This document shows positions 41,701-51,754 of a DNA stretch of 64,000 bases, piece after piece (the stretch's first letter is position 1; each line of letters starts with the position of its first letter). Made by a program: the position numbers and the translations under genes. The DNA is from Corallium rubrum (Eukaryota; Cnidaria; Anthozoa; Scleralcyonacea; Coralliidae): positions 5,161,004 through 5,225,003 of the forward strand of contig OZ036008.1 of the NCBI GenBank assembly GCA_964035015.1, in the 5' to 3' direction. The notes below the pieces were generated by a model. The model was given only the letters and a program-made list of their open reading frames with translations, searched no databases and was not told the DNA's origin.

Positions 41701-43469
41701 ACTACAAATGCATAACATACGTCTGCTCATATTTTACTAAAGATGAAACTGAATGTTCTCAAGCTATTACAAATGCAGCAAAAGAAGCAAAAGCTGCTAA
41801 CATGAATATTAGAGATGGCCTTAAAAAAATTGGTGCTGCTTTTCTCTCTACAAGAGAAGTTAGTTCACAAGAATGTGTCTACAGATCAATGCCTGAACTT
41901 TGGTTGAGAAAAATATTTCCCAAAACAGTTTTTGTTAGTACAGATTTTCCAGAAAAAAGGATACGTGTGGCTAAGGCACAAGTGGAGCTTGATGAACTAG
42001 ATGATGATAGTACAGATATCTTCAAGTCGAATATAATTCAGCGTTACAGCATTAGACCAACATCAATTCCAGTTGTTGATAACTTATGTCTGGCAGAATT
42101 TTCTGCATATTACTATAAAGATTATAAAATTGATTATAGTGAAACAAAAGATTGCCAACCTGATGTTCTAACAGATGACTTGGTTGAATTGCAAAGTACC
42201 ATAAGTGATACAACACAATGCCTTCCCAAAAAAATAAAATTGATTAACACCAATGAATACATGAAATGTAGAAAAGTTAAGGCTGTATTAAGATATCATA
42301 CACCAAATAAAAGAAAAGAACCAGAATCTTATTTTCACCATTTACTTATGCTCTATTATCCATGGCATGATGAAAGTAATCTAATGGCTTCAGATCAAAC
42401 ATATACATCAAAATTCTATGAACCTGATGTCCAAGCTATTGTTGAACACAACAGAGCAATATTCGAACCTGATGTAGATGCTGTTACTGAGGCTTTTGAA
42501 GTATTAAAATCTAATCAGGGCAATATTATTCATTTTGATTCAATAAATGATCAAGAAAATGCAGATTTACAAGGTGAAATGCAAGATGACTCAATCCCAC
42601 ATGAATCATTTAATGAACAATTACTATCACATCTTGACTCAACACCACAATCTAATCAGCATACTTCCCCTGGAGTAATGACTTCTTACAATCAACCAAC
42701 AGAAATCTCTGATGATATATTACGTGAAACTGTGAGGTCCTTGAACATGGAGCAACGTCATGCATATGATACATTTCTTACATGGTGCCGCAATATAATG
42801 AAAAACATGAACAGTTTAAAACCTGAGGAAATAGAACCCATCTATCTTTTCTTAACTGGTGGTGGAGGTGCAGGAAAAAGTCACTTGATTAAAACAATAT
42901 ACCATACAGCAGTTAAAACTTTTAGACATCCTCCTATTAACCCTGAATTACCAACAGTTCTTCTCATGGCACCAACAGGTGTAGCTGCAATAAACATTGA
43001 TGGAACAACAATAAATACTGGTCTTGCTATTCCCAAAGAAACTGGTGATAATGTACCTGCAATGTCAGATCAAAAGAAAACACAATTAAGACTATCATTA
43101 TCTGACCTAAAGCTAATAATAATAGATGAAATTTCTATGGTTGGAAACACTACCTTACTACATATCCACCAAAGATTAAAAGAAATATTTGGCACCACAA
43201 GTTCTCTGTTATTTGCAGGAATTACTATTATAGTTGTAGGTGATCTATGTCAACTTCCACCGATACGTAAAAGATTTGTATTTGACACTTACAAAAATGA
43301 TTCTTATAATCTATGCCATCCATGGAAGGTCTTTAAAATGATAGAACTTAATAAAATCATGAGACAGAAAAATGACCAAGCATTTATTGAACTTCTTAAC
43401 AGGGTAAGAACTGCTAATCAAACAGAAGATGACATTAAGATAATCCAGTCAAGATCAATAACCCCATGA
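38745..43469 (+). CDS. Helentron ORF2: zinc finger, HUH Rep and Pif1-like helicase
   Basis: The open frame continues directly from the ORF1 stop; the first Met is at 38,778. It should nick and replicate the transposon by rolling circle. Domain order: an N-terminal region ending in basic K-rich repeats (about 190-260); a zinc-finger-like C289-x2-C292 / C330-x2-C333; a DUF6570-like block (LEQILIAQRIVFEKI...LKLKRKL); the Rep core with H796-L-H798 (SPHLHALIW) and catalytic tyrosines Y992/Y996 (YVCSYFTK); and a helicase with Walker A GGGGAGKS (Lys1378), APTGVAA, and Walker B IIIDEIS (Asp1461). The frame ends at 43,467-43,469 in mid-helicase through a 1-nt shift after a C-run; the rest is in the next block. 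All Rep and Walker residues that I can check are intact. Confidence 0.88.
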   Translation: MCYYSISFSTVMACSYWHDQTLSAVAEYAKLLYQEALNDGKKYTCDYMPHVINICGADVEAVFHSMHQDTLITHSVSSKLALKSLILDNTSENTGFLLWLPNYCLSCIFQHNKRQIKYFLVACNEMQTINLFERFDDTDFLINKFCHIVTEKLKCEEIQYTIQFLSCSCQLTKSERQKVVRKHKSTTQKRLCTDKESEKYANLEPAKKKLMLEKAALDYKIMDPMKKKHLLETKTKKYKSMDPVEKKVVLIKTKNYKLKKCKLSMDLHDLDDYISRFCSKIKEGPYYICSVCNRLLYRTSVVSLKQSKYTNVPETLFTDVKSFDEKQYICKTCHSKLSKGKIPCQAIYNNMYVDNIPAELACLEKLEQILIAQRIVFEKIIVMPKGQQRKVKGAICNVPVECDDTCKVLPRPPERSGIIMLKLKRKLEFRGHVYFQAVRPQFILDALNWLKLNNPLYNNITIDIQNISAKLTSFIEQDDNTSGTNFDKNRKSLTETCKQHVTNDHVTDGDDTEEKDDPLNEYRQATNETCLQSVLPDYPVAIQSNKSCSLGNEVYNIAPGENKHPVSIMRDIKCEELAFPVLFPKGQFGFTEDRKIKLSPVKYFNARLLHYSGRFATNPEYLFFAQFVTEQKKVSDSINIALKKIHGQPVTASQIKSDVNKLKGLICQDQAYLFLRQIPGTPPYWQKFMYEVVAMVKQLGIPTWFMTLSCADLRWPELFQIIARTQGKNMTDEQVEALSYNERCSMLNLNPVVVAKHFQHRVETFFTEVLLSQLNPIGKIIYYALRVEFQMTGSPHLHALIWTSDCPKLTSDNKEAYVEFIDNHVQAYLPDEETEPELHELVKTYQKHNHSKTCRKYKNISCRFNFGQFFSKRTIVAEPVNDNLDEGIKSNILDRRTQILTSVKQKIDEVLNPSKPDYNETLNDADILKSVGITEDEYYWALSISPDSDFELHLKRPVDSCFINNYFVAGIKGFAANVDLQPVFNHYKCITYVCSYFTKDETECSQAITNAAKEAKAANMNIRDGLKKIGAAFLSTREVSSQECVYRSMPELWLRKIFPKTVFVSTDFPEKRIRVAKAQVELDELDDDSTDIFKSNIIQRYSIRPTSIPVVDNLCLAEFSAYYYKDYKIDYSETKDCQPDVLTDDLVELQSTISDTTQCLPKKIKLINTNEYMKCRKVKAVLRYHTPNKRKEPESYFHHLLMLYYPWHDESNLMASDQTYTSKFYEPDVQAIVEHNRAIFEPDVDAVTEAFEVLKSNQGNIIHFDSINDQENADLQGEMQDDSIPHESFNEQLLSHLDSTPQSNQHTSPGVMTSYNQPTEISDDILRETVRSLNMEQRHAYDTFLTWCRNIMKNMNSLKPEEIEPIYLFLTGGGGAGKSHLIKTIYHTAVKTFRHPPINPELPTVLLMAPTGVAAINIDGTTINTGLAIPKETGDNVPAMSDQKKTQLRLSLSDLKLIIIDEISMVGNTTLLHIHQRLKEIFGTTSSLLFAGITIIVVGDLCQLPPIRKRFVFDTYKNDSYNLCHPWKVFKMIELNKIMRQKNDQAFIELLNRVRTANQTEDDIKIIQSRSITP

Positions 43470-44850
43470 AAATGCTCCTGTTGATGAACATAACAAGAAA
43501 AAACTAGAAGAACTTTCTGGATCCTTATTTACTCTTAAAGCTAAAGATCAATATCCAACAAATGTAAGGAAACAAGATATTGATAGAGTATTAGCAAGAG
43601 GACGATCTGAAACAGGTGGACTAGATTATGAAATTCTGATTAAAGAAGGTGCTAGAGTAATGCTTACAACAAATATTAGTATTCCAGATAGACTCATCAA
43701 TGGACAAATGGGAACTGTCTTTAAAGTTGATGTCAATCAAAATAACCAAAAACCAACTGTTCTCTATATTAAATTTGATGACTCAAATGCTGGTAAAGAC
43801 TTAACTAACACTTGTGGCAGCCCTTTTGCAAGAGAAAACAACGTAGTTCCCATTGAGCCTGTATTAGCAAAGATCAAAATAAAACCAGGTAAAGCATCTT
43901 CCCCAGAAATACAGAGAGTACAATTCCCTGTTACACTTGCTTGGGCATGTACTGTACATAAGGTTCAAGGTCTAACACTTGAAAAAGTTGTAATCAGTTC
44001 TGACTTGATAAAACAGAGAGCGTTTAACTATGGACAAATTTATGTTGCTTTAAGCCGTGCAACTTCTTTACAAGGTCTGTACATTTTAGGACAAATTGAG
44101 AGTAAACATATTAAAGCAAATCCTAAAGTTATTGAAGAATACCAAAGATTACACAATGAATGTATGGTTCCACATTCAACAACTCTATTCCAAGACAATC
44201 TCAATGTTTTGATCATATCACTTTTAAATATAAGATCTCTCAAAAAACATAGCATCGATATTAAATTTGATTCAAAAGTTTTCAGTAGTGACATCATAGC
44301 TCTTACTGAAACCCAACTACTACCTCAGGATTTTGATAATGAAATTTTAAATAATCTCAGTCCTTTCAAACTCCACCGTCAAGATCATGATACTGATAAA
44401 TATTCAAGTATGGCACTTTGCACAAGAAATACTGTAGAAATCAGAGACTGTGAATATTTTTCTTCACTAAATGCACTAAAATTTGACATAGTTAATAGTA
44501 AATCCCAAGAAAAAACAACTTTTCTTTTGCTGTATCGAAAGCAAGCCTCCAACATCCTACAATATGTAGCTTGTTTGGGATACATGTTAAATAGTTATAC
44601 AATTGACATGATTCTTGGTGACTTTAATATTAATTACTTGAATGACAATCAAGTTCAACCACTAAAATCTTTAATGCAATCTCTCAATTACACTCAGATT
44701 GTAACAAAACCTACGTTTATTTCTTCTGGTAGTTTATTAGACCATGTGTATGTTAGATCCACAGTATTTCAAATAATTGACAATTGTGTAGTCAATGTGT
44801 ATTATTCTGATCATGATGCTATCAAAATCGTAGTACAATATTGCAACTAG
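43468..44850 (+). CDS. ORF2 continuation: helicase C-terminus and AP-type endonuclease
   Basis: This is in the +1 frame relative to ORF2. Reading is open from about 43,468; the first Met is 43,660. The first part has the last helicase motifs: RVMLTTNIS, VTLAWACTVHKVQGLTL and YVALSRATSLQGLYI. It then passes into an exonuclease-endonuclease-phosphatase fold: LLNIRSLKKH, ALTETQ (catalytic Glu near 44,309), ILGDFNIN (Asp and Asn near 44,615) and YYSDHDAI (His near 44,813). This layout marks Helentrons. The endonuclease is thought to derive from a non-LTR retrotransposon, and its role in transposition is unclear. The break is a single-nucleotide change at about 43,465, so the parent element made one long protein. 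Confidence 0.82.
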   Translation, partial: ENAPVDEHNKKKLEELSGSLFTLKAKDQYPTNVRKQDIDRVLARGRSETGGLDYEILIKEGARVMLTTNISIPDRLINGQMGTVFKVDVNQNNQKPTVLYIKFDDSNAGKDLTNTCGSPFARENNVVPIEPVLAKIKIKPGKASSPEIQRVQFPVTLAWACTVHKVQGLTLEKVVISSDLIKQRAFNYGQIYVALSRATSLQGLYILGQIESKHIKANPKVIEEYQRLHNECMVPHSTTLFQDNLNVLIISLLNIRSLKKHSIDIKFDSKVFSSDIIALTETQLLPQDFDNEILNNLSPFKLHRQDHDTDKYSSMALCTRNTVEIRDCEYFSSLNALKFDIVNSKSQEKTTFLLLYRKQASNILQYVACLGYMLNSYTIDMILGDFNINYLNDNQVQPLKSLMQSLNYTQIVTKPTFISSGSLLDHVYVRSTVFQIIDNCVVNVYYSDHDAIKIVVQYCN

Positions 44851-44983
44851 GGAAATATATTAATTACATGTAGTTATATCTAATTCTTTCCAGCAATTGT
44901 TATCAAGCAAGTTTATCTTACACCATGTACATAGTCTCCTCAGAGATCCATGGATCCATATTCACAAACCATATTTATGAATA

Positions 44984-45209
44984 AGGGGTGGGCCATTGGA
45001 AATCTTGCAGGGAGGGGACAAATTCCTGTGCAAGGGAAAGTGATCAAAAAATCCTGCAGGTAATATACAGAGAATACTGGCAAACTGTTTGCACCTTTCC
45101 TTTATTGTCCAAAAACAAAATATCCTGCAGAGCTTACATAGGACAAAAAATGTCAGGCTTAGAAATTATTTTTTTTACCCCCTCCCAAGATTTCTAATGG
45201 TCCACCCCT
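44984..45209. mobile_element. MITE with AGGGGTGGGCCATT ends
   Basis: AGGGGTGGGCCATT at 44,984 and AATGGTCCACCCCT ending at 45,209 are complementary. Internal CCTGCAG repeats, no ORF. The target duplication is unclear. It sits just downstream of the Helentron coding region, so it is probably inserted in the Helentron 3' part. Confidence 0.7.
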
Positions 45210-45452
45210 GAACTAGTGCAGTTACACTGCACTTGTACTTGGGATGGTGCACCAATACTCAGTGCCTCTGTCCTGAAAAGGACTTGAACACCTGGACAAC
45301 CTGAACCATTGGACAACAAATTAATGTAAGTAAAAAAGTATACTTATGTAAATGTCCTTTAATATTGCAAAGTTCCCATGCATCCATAGCTTAATTGCTT
45401 TTTAACCCACTTATTTTCTCTCTGCTTCATATTTTAGATAAAACTGAACATC
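45210..45452. other. Probable Helentron 3' untranslated region
   Basis: Non-coding; contains CTGTCCTGAAAAGGACTTGA and similar short complementary motifs. No gene seen. Confidence 0.35.
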
Positions 45453-46350
45453 TGGTAGAATCATGAAAAGCCTCAGCAGTATTGATATGCTGTTGACATT
45501 ATGAGTTGGACCATTGCAGCACCAACCACCAATTTATTACTCTGGCATTAAATGACTTATAACATTAATTGATATATCTGGTATTAATGAAGCTGGAGCA
45601 AACAAATTAACAGTGGCGTCTCAAGTAAATGGCTTCTACGACCACACAGTTGCCTGGAGTTGTGAGTTGGACTATTAAACCGTCAACCACCAATTTATTA
45701 CTCTGGACTACTGGTATTAAATGACTTTATAACATTGACATATCTGGTATCAATGAAAGAGCAAACAAATTAACAGTGGTGTCTCAAGTAAATGGCTTCT
45801 ACGACCACACAGTTGCCTGGAGTTGTGAGTTGGACTATTAAACCGTCAACCACCAATTTATTACTCTGGACTACTGGTATTAAATGACTTTATAACATTG
45901 ACATATCTGGTATCAATGAAAGAGCAAACAAATTAACACTGGCGTCTGAAGTAAATGGCTTCTACAACCACACATTTGGAGTTGTCAGTTGGACTATTAA
46001 ACCGTCAGCCACTAATTTATTACTCTGGTATTAAATGACTTTATAACATTGATATGTCTGGTATTAATGAAGGAGCAAACAAATTAACACTGGTGTCTGA
46101 AGTAAATGGCTTCTACAACCACACAGTTGGAGTTGTGAGTTGCACTATTAAACCGTCAACCACCAATTTATTACTCTGGTATTAAATGACTTAAGTTTAT
46201 AACATTGATATATCTGGTATTAATGAAAGACCAAACAAATTAACACTGGCGTCTGAAGTAAATGGCTTCTACGACCACACAGTTGGAGTTGTGAGTTGCA
46301 CTATTAAACCGACAACCACCAATTTATTACTCTGGTATTAAATGACTTTG
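45453..46350 (+). repeat. ~165-170-bp minisatellite, about six units
   Basis: Each unit contains GTGAGTTGGACTATTAAACC, CACCAATTTATTACTCTGG, TATCTGGTATTAATGAAAG and AAATGGCTTCTACGACCAC. Phase markers fall near 45,493 (partial), 45,660, 45,826, 45,982, 46,134 and 46,298. Units differ by small indels, so the array is older than the 250-bp duplication at 30.2 kb. Helentrons often carry such arrays near one end, so it probably belongs to the element at 36.7 kb. Confidence 0.85.
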
Positions 46351-46486
46351 GTATTAACAAAAGAGCAACCCCAATTAATGCCAATATCAATACCAATGTA
46401 TACGAATACCAAAAGTATATTTATAAATGCTAAAAGTATATGTATCAATGCCAAAGTTAAAGCAATGTCATGATGGCTTTCAGTAT

Positions 46487-48275
46487 AACAGGTGGGAAAA
46501 TTGTCTGAGCATGCGCGAAAACCGTGATATAAACAAGCTTGCGGGGGACTGGGACGGCAATATGGCGGCTTTTAAGCTGTAAATAATCCGAAGAGTTTTT
46601 TGGTAATTCTACTTCTTTTTAGATATTTTATTAAAAACGAAATACTGAATAAGAAACATACTATGTTCTACCATACAATGAAAAAGAGAAAAAAACATAA
46701 TAAATAGTTTTTGGTTATAATACACATAATATTAAAGCTCAGGGAAGTACGAGTTGGCAGTTGCTCGTGTTTTATAAACTCAATAATACAATTTATAACT
46801 AGCTTGTGTCTGGCCTTTTTGGTGGTTATGTCAAAGGTTCAGTAGAAAATGAAAAGAACAATTCAGAGCAAAAATAAGGAGTTATTGTCACATCTTCATA
46901 TCACTGCCAATTTAAATTACAACAGAGTCTATTACAACACATGAGTAACATTCCAACTTTTTTTAACATTAATAAGCAATAAGACTATATATAAACATTT
47001 AAACATAGGTACATGTAGCAGAATATATGTAAATTAAATAAACTTGAATCCTTTCAGTATCTTCACTCAACGTTGTTGGTCAACCTTTGCTTGAACACAC
47101 TTATTTAAATCTAGCAATTTCAAAATAAGCATGTATATAAATATATACAGCATATTAAGCACTTCCCTCTTTTAACTTTTTCTTTAGCCATAAATATAGC
47201 TAATATAGTATCTAAAAAGAGAAAAAGAACACAAAGATTTGCATGATAACAATGCAATATTATTTTTGGTAGCAGTTATTCTGTTCAATATTCCAAATCC
47301 AAAATGGCGGCTTCAAGTGACTCAAATTCAAAGCGTGAAATTCAAGTGTTTACGATTTTTTGAAGCTCAGAAACTGGTACAATGTTAACAATTAGGATCA
47401 AAAGCATACTTTGAAAGACAAAAAAATTGGTGGCATAGGCGAAAATTTTAATTTATTGGCTTTCGTCGCTTTTTATAGCTGTCAAAATTGTGTACCGAAA
47501 ATGAGCAAACTTTAGAGTTCGCGTAGGCTTCGGAAATGCAGTTGATTCTTAAACAGACTGGTTTTAGTCATACTGCAAGAACCTGTAAGCAGTTGTAAAG
47601 TTTCATTTAGACGATTAACAAACAATATACGGTAATTCAAGCACATTTCCTAAGCCGACTGTTATCGAAATTTCCTATGGACAGGCGAAAGGGCACAAGA
47701 TTCAGTTCGTTTTCGATTTTTCCGGACGTTGTCATTTATTTCAGTGGGTGGAGCAAAGAACTATGGATAGTTTAAGAGAATAAAATTTGGGTGGCAAAGG
47801 GCTAAATTTTTAACTATGGCTCGTTCAAAAGCACTGATTTTAACTGTGTTTAGGATATTAAGCAACTAGGCGATAAATTTACACCGTCAAGTGGGCTTCA
47901 ATATTAACAATTCACACAGTATTTTTAAAGATAAACATATGATCTAGATACTTCAACTCACCTTTTAGTAGTATTTTGCTGCTTAAACAGTTTGTCGACA
48001 CAAACAAAATGGACATCGAAACGAAAACCCCTGTTTGTTGCATATTCTCCTCGAATAATCCAAGCTTTCCATAACTCCGATCATAGGAATATATAGCTCA
48101 CATGAAAGTCATCACAACCAGTTTTAAATCGCCGAGGTTTCTCTTCTTCAGCGTACCAAATATTTCAGTTAACAAAACATTCAAACCTGAACGAACCTCA
48201 TTTCGAACAAAAATAAAGAAACAGAGCAAATGCGCCCGCGATTTTTGGTCAGTTACGACAATTTTCCCACCTGTT
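46487..48275. mobile_element. Mutator-like non-autonomous element, 1.8 kb
   Basis: AACAGGTGGGAAAATTGTC at the left and its exact complement ending at 48,275 are flanked by TTTCAGTAT on both sides (46,478-46,486 and 48,276-48,284), a 9-bp target duplication. The interior contains AAAATGGCGGC-type sites at 46,557 and 47,302 and no long ORF, so no transposase. A third 9-bp-duplication element in this window. Confidence 0.88.
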
Positions 48276-48284
48276 TTTCAGTAT

Positions 48285-49200
48285 ATGAATTCTATGTTGT
48301 CCCAATCTAGGTTGTCCATGCATGTAAGTTTATAATGGTAGTCAATAAAAAAATTGTTCTTTGTAAAACAAGTGAGTGTGTTTCTAACTAGCTTTCTAAC
48401 ATGTCCTCCTCCACCAATCTCGTTCTCCACAGATCACCATGCCCATTGCCCATTCCCAGTAGCCCGAGTTAACGCCTAGCGGGCGTCTTGTTTCCTATTC
48501 AATTTGGGCCCCTATGCAAATAACATCGTGTCTATTAAAGCATAACGGGAAGATAACAGGCTGCGTCTGTTTTTTCATGTTTTGAGTTCATTATTTTTAG
48601 ACACTACGTTTAGGATTATTGTCAAGGATAATCGATAAGCAAATTTTATCCTTATAGAATACCTAAACATTGAAAAGTTTCTGAAATCAGAAGTGTTATG
48701 TTTACTACGGCTGCTTCAGCCTCATATTATAAATGAACTACGTTTTATCCCGAATCAGATTGTATGAGCAGTCGAAACTCCGATTTCGTCTATTTGGTTG
48801 CGTCGGCAAATAGACTTGCAACAACCAAAACAAACTTTTAAAAATTTCACAGCCCAACAAAATAAATAGTGTATACTATAATATACAATAATAATCAAAT
48901 CGTAATAATAATAATTATTATTGTTATTATTATGACTAAAGAAATGTGGGAGGCTTATATGGGGGAGGGCTGAGCTTATTTTTGGTGTGGTTATCAGATG
49001 TCTGTCGACCATGGTGTTATCTTTGAGAAAGGCAAAACCAGATTTAGTATACGTTTGTAAACATCACGTTCATAATAACCGGAGGGCAGCATCCTTGGAA
49101 ATTTTTTCTGCAATTACCATATTGTAAACCATCCTTGGTCTTTCCGTTTCTACTAAAAGTCAAGTGGGGAAACTGCTACATGTCTCACGTTTTTACACGA
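48285..49200. other. No recognisable gene
   Basis: AT-rich with an AATAATAAT stretch near 48,900. ACTCGGGC / GCCCGAGTTAACG and GGGCCCCTATGCAAAT at 48,470-48,535 resemble 36,485-36,520, another shared repeat fragment. Confidence 0.4.
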
Positions 49201-49203
49201 TCT

Positions 49204-49295
49204 ATTACATATATACACATTTATATTACATATATACACATTTTTTTTATATGGAGAAGAGTATTTTACTAGCAACTGAAACACTTGTATATATC

Positions 49296-49359
<64 letters not shown>

Positions 49360-49430
49360 TTATACATTACATATATACACATTTTTATTATATGAAGAAG
49401 AGTATTTTACTAGCAACTGAAACACTCGAG
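49204..49430. repeat. Duplicated segment on either side of (TA)n
   Basis: ACATATATACACATTT...TTATATGGAGAAGAGTATTT and ACTAGCAACTGAAACACT occur at 49,222-49,288 and 49,368-49,426, separated by a (TA)n tract of about 55 bp. A local tandem duplication with microsatellite growth. Confidence 0.75.
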
Positions 49431-49839
49431 AACCATATTTTAGTACATCCGGGAACCGAGTGGTGATGAACGACGCGGGAAGGCTTTAACCAAATTATAT
49501 CCTCGCGAATGACGTATCGACAAGTCAAAATTTACGCCTTTTGCCGTAAGTTTCGAATCAAGTAAATTTGAGCCAGTAACTTCTCTTAATTCAGTTATTC
49601 ACGTAAAATGACATATTCAAAGAAGCTGTTGTGTTTTTCATTTGTATTTTCTAAACGTTTTTGGTCAAGCGGTTGCAGTTTTTGCATTAAACTCAGTTTA
49701 TCAACATCACGTCCACGCATAATTTCATTGTCCACTTAATAAGTAGATTAGTAGAACATTACATGGTTGATCAAAGATATGGATTTTATGTTCGAGTGGC
49801 AAGGACGATACCGCTAATAATCGCCACCGTGATCCCCTT

Positions 49840-50083
49840 TACGCTTTCAACATTTAATTCAACATCGTTCAACACTGAACGCGTGTTGAACGAAAATTTG
49901 AACATGTTCAAATTTCGTTCAACATTCGACACCAACAACGTTCAACATCATTCAACACCATTCAGCAACGTTCAACATCATTCAACAGGGGTGGCCAAAC
50001 GCTTTCAACATGTTGAATCACGATTGAATTCAACAATGTTGAACGATGTTGAATGAAATGTTGAAGCGTTTGGCCAGGCCTTA
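49840..50083. mobile_element. MITE-like block of GTTGAACGATGTTGAA repeats
   Basis: GGCCAAACGCTTTCAACATG at 49,993 pairs with the end of GAAATGTTGAAGCGTTTGGCC at 50,075. The style (TTCAACATGTTGAA, ending near AGGCCTT) mirrors the Harbinger-type element at 14.2 kb, although the ends are less clear. Confidence 0.5.
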
Positions 50084-50369
50084 TATTAAAGGTACGTTTG
50101 ACAGCAAGGCGACAGCCAACTATCGTAACACTTCTTTCGTATTCAAACTTCAAATGACGCCAAACGTTACCTTTACTAGTATAAGAGTATACACATGTGA
50201 ACAGGAGCTTCATGTTTTATTTGTTTTATAAAATAATTAAATAAAAGAAAAGAAAACAAGTTAAAATTTAAACACTTTTGAATGCTGACGGGCTTTCCAC
50301 CAGATCACGCCATTTTACGTCATTCATGATTAATGCACGTGGCCAATTAGAGCGTGCGTATCAGGCCGG

Positions 50370-50475
50370 CAGAAGCTTTGGAGAAGTGGAGCGGCTAGGG
50401 GGGTCTGGGGCATGCTCCCCAAGAAAATTTTGAATTTTGCATGCCCCAGAAAGGCATTTTCGAAGAGTTCTGAGA
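50370..50475. mobile_element. Fragment of the hAT MITE family
   Basis: GGCTAGGGGGGTCTGGGGCATGCTCCC followed by AAAATTTTGAATTTTGC and GGCATTTTCGAAGAGT corresponds to the internal GGGGGAGCATGCCCC segment of the 9.4- and 32.6-kb elements. Termini are missing. Confidence 0.45.
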
Positions 50476-51133
50476 GGAATTTCCGAAAAATCAATCGGTA
50501 AGACAACGGTGATATTCAGGCATTTAAAGAGAAAATTCACGATAATTTAAGGCATTTGTTGCATTAAGAAAATTTAATAATTACGGCTTTTTAACCTGCC
50601 GGATTTATTTGCTAATAGAATGTTTAAGCTTCACCTTGGTACGCCGAACTACAAACTGCAGGCAAAGGTAAAATTGTTGTTGAAAAGACAATAAAAAGAA
50701 AACAGTCTTCCCACATTAAACTAATACATAAAATAACCTTCATGACGGGAAGAAGCAAAACGCAAGATGACGAGTGGTAAAAAAAACTCTACCAATAAAA
50801 ACAACTCTGAATAAATTAGCCATAATGTTACGCCAGCGAGGTAACGATACGGTAAAACTCGGTGCTTAACTAAGTATTCCTTGACAAATATCATTCTGGA
50901 CTTCGTTTTCAAGATCGCAGCACCTTATTGCAATAAAACTTAAAAATTTTATATCGCTATTTTTATATATTTTTATATATTTTTATATATTTTTAAAAAT
51001 GCTTATGTCAGCAAAAACATTTGACCAAAAAGTGGGCCGGCCGTGGCCGCCCCAGCTCCGCCGGGCCTGCGTAAAGAGGACACCTTATATATATATATAT
51101 ATATCAATTAGAGCGTGCGTATAGAGGACACCT

Positions 51134-51186
<53 letters not shown>

Positions 51187-51190
<4 letters not shown>

Positions 51191-51660
51191 ATTTTTCATG
51201 ATGTCTTACACTGCTAAAGTCAACCGAAAAATTTCGGCTGACTCGAGCGGGATTTGAACTCGCACCTTCGGGATTCCGGTCCGCCGCTCTACCTGTTGAG
51301 CTATCGAGCCGCACAGCGATTGGAGGCGAGTTGTATCCAACTTAAGTGCATGGGATATTCTCGCGACAACTTAACGCTTATCCGTGAGGACGTGCAGTGT
51401 TTCAATTCTAATTCAGAATCATCCTCAGAGACATGAGAAAATTTTTCATGATGTCTTACACTGCTAAAGTCAACCGAAAAATTTCGGCTGACTCGAGCGG
51501 GATTTGAACTCGCACGGGATTCCGGTCCGCCGATCTACCTGTGCGGACGGAAATCGGCGGACCGGAATCCCGAAGGTGCGAGTTCAAATCCCGCTCAAGT
51601 CAGCCGAAATTTTTTGGTTGACTTTAGCAGTTTAAGACATCATGAAAAATTTTCTCATGT
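51187..51660. mobile_element. Cluster of three tRNA-derived SINE copies
   Basis: Copy A (minus, 51,314-51,187): GGCTCGA/TCGAGTC could pair as an acceptor stem; A-box TAGCTCAACAGGTAGAGC; B-box GAGTTCAAATCCC; then a body ending TGAAAAATTTTC. Copy B (minus, 51,545-51,436) is nearly identical but lacks the 5' tRNA end. Copy C (plus, 51,545-51,660) meets B head to head, making a hairpin of about 110 bp per arm. GTCTCTGAGGATGATTC follows C and its complement precedes B, so it belongs to the SINE tail. The minus-strand frame reading SSTGRAADRNPEG is the usual mistranslation of such tRNA sequence. Confidence 0.82.
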
Positions 51661-51671
51661 CTCTGAGGATG

Positions 51672-51752
<81 letters not shown>

Positions 51753-51754
<2 letters not shown>

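Larger units (their letters stand above)
36732..44850 (+). mobile_element. Helentron-type rolling-circle transposon, nearly intact coding region
   Basis: Three consecutive plus-strand coding blocks: ORF1 (36,732-38,744), ORF2 (38,745-43,469) and the ORF2 continuation (43,468-44,850). ORF2 has the HUH-Rep plus Pif1-like helicase pair that defines Helitrons. The C-terminal AP-type endonuclease is typical of the Helentron (Helitron2) branch. Coding capacity is interrupted by only one frameshift (about 43,465) and one in-frame stop between ORF1 and ORF2, so the copy is young. The outer boundaries are not resolved: the left end lies between about 36,410 and 36,730 and the right end beyond 44,850, probably past the minisatellite at 45.45-46.35 kb. 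Low GC content sets it apart from the flanks. Confidence 0.88.

Noticed and set aside
36732..44850. A virus or Polinton-like interpretation of the 8-kb coding block
   Set aside because: No capsid or DNA polymerase B. HUH Rep, Pif1-like helicase and AP endonuclease identify a Helentron.
51187..51314. A functional tRNA gene on the minus strand
   Set aside because: An acceptor stem can be drawn, but the anticodon stem is mispaired. The same sequence recurs twice nearby with a shared non-tRNA body, so it is a SINE.
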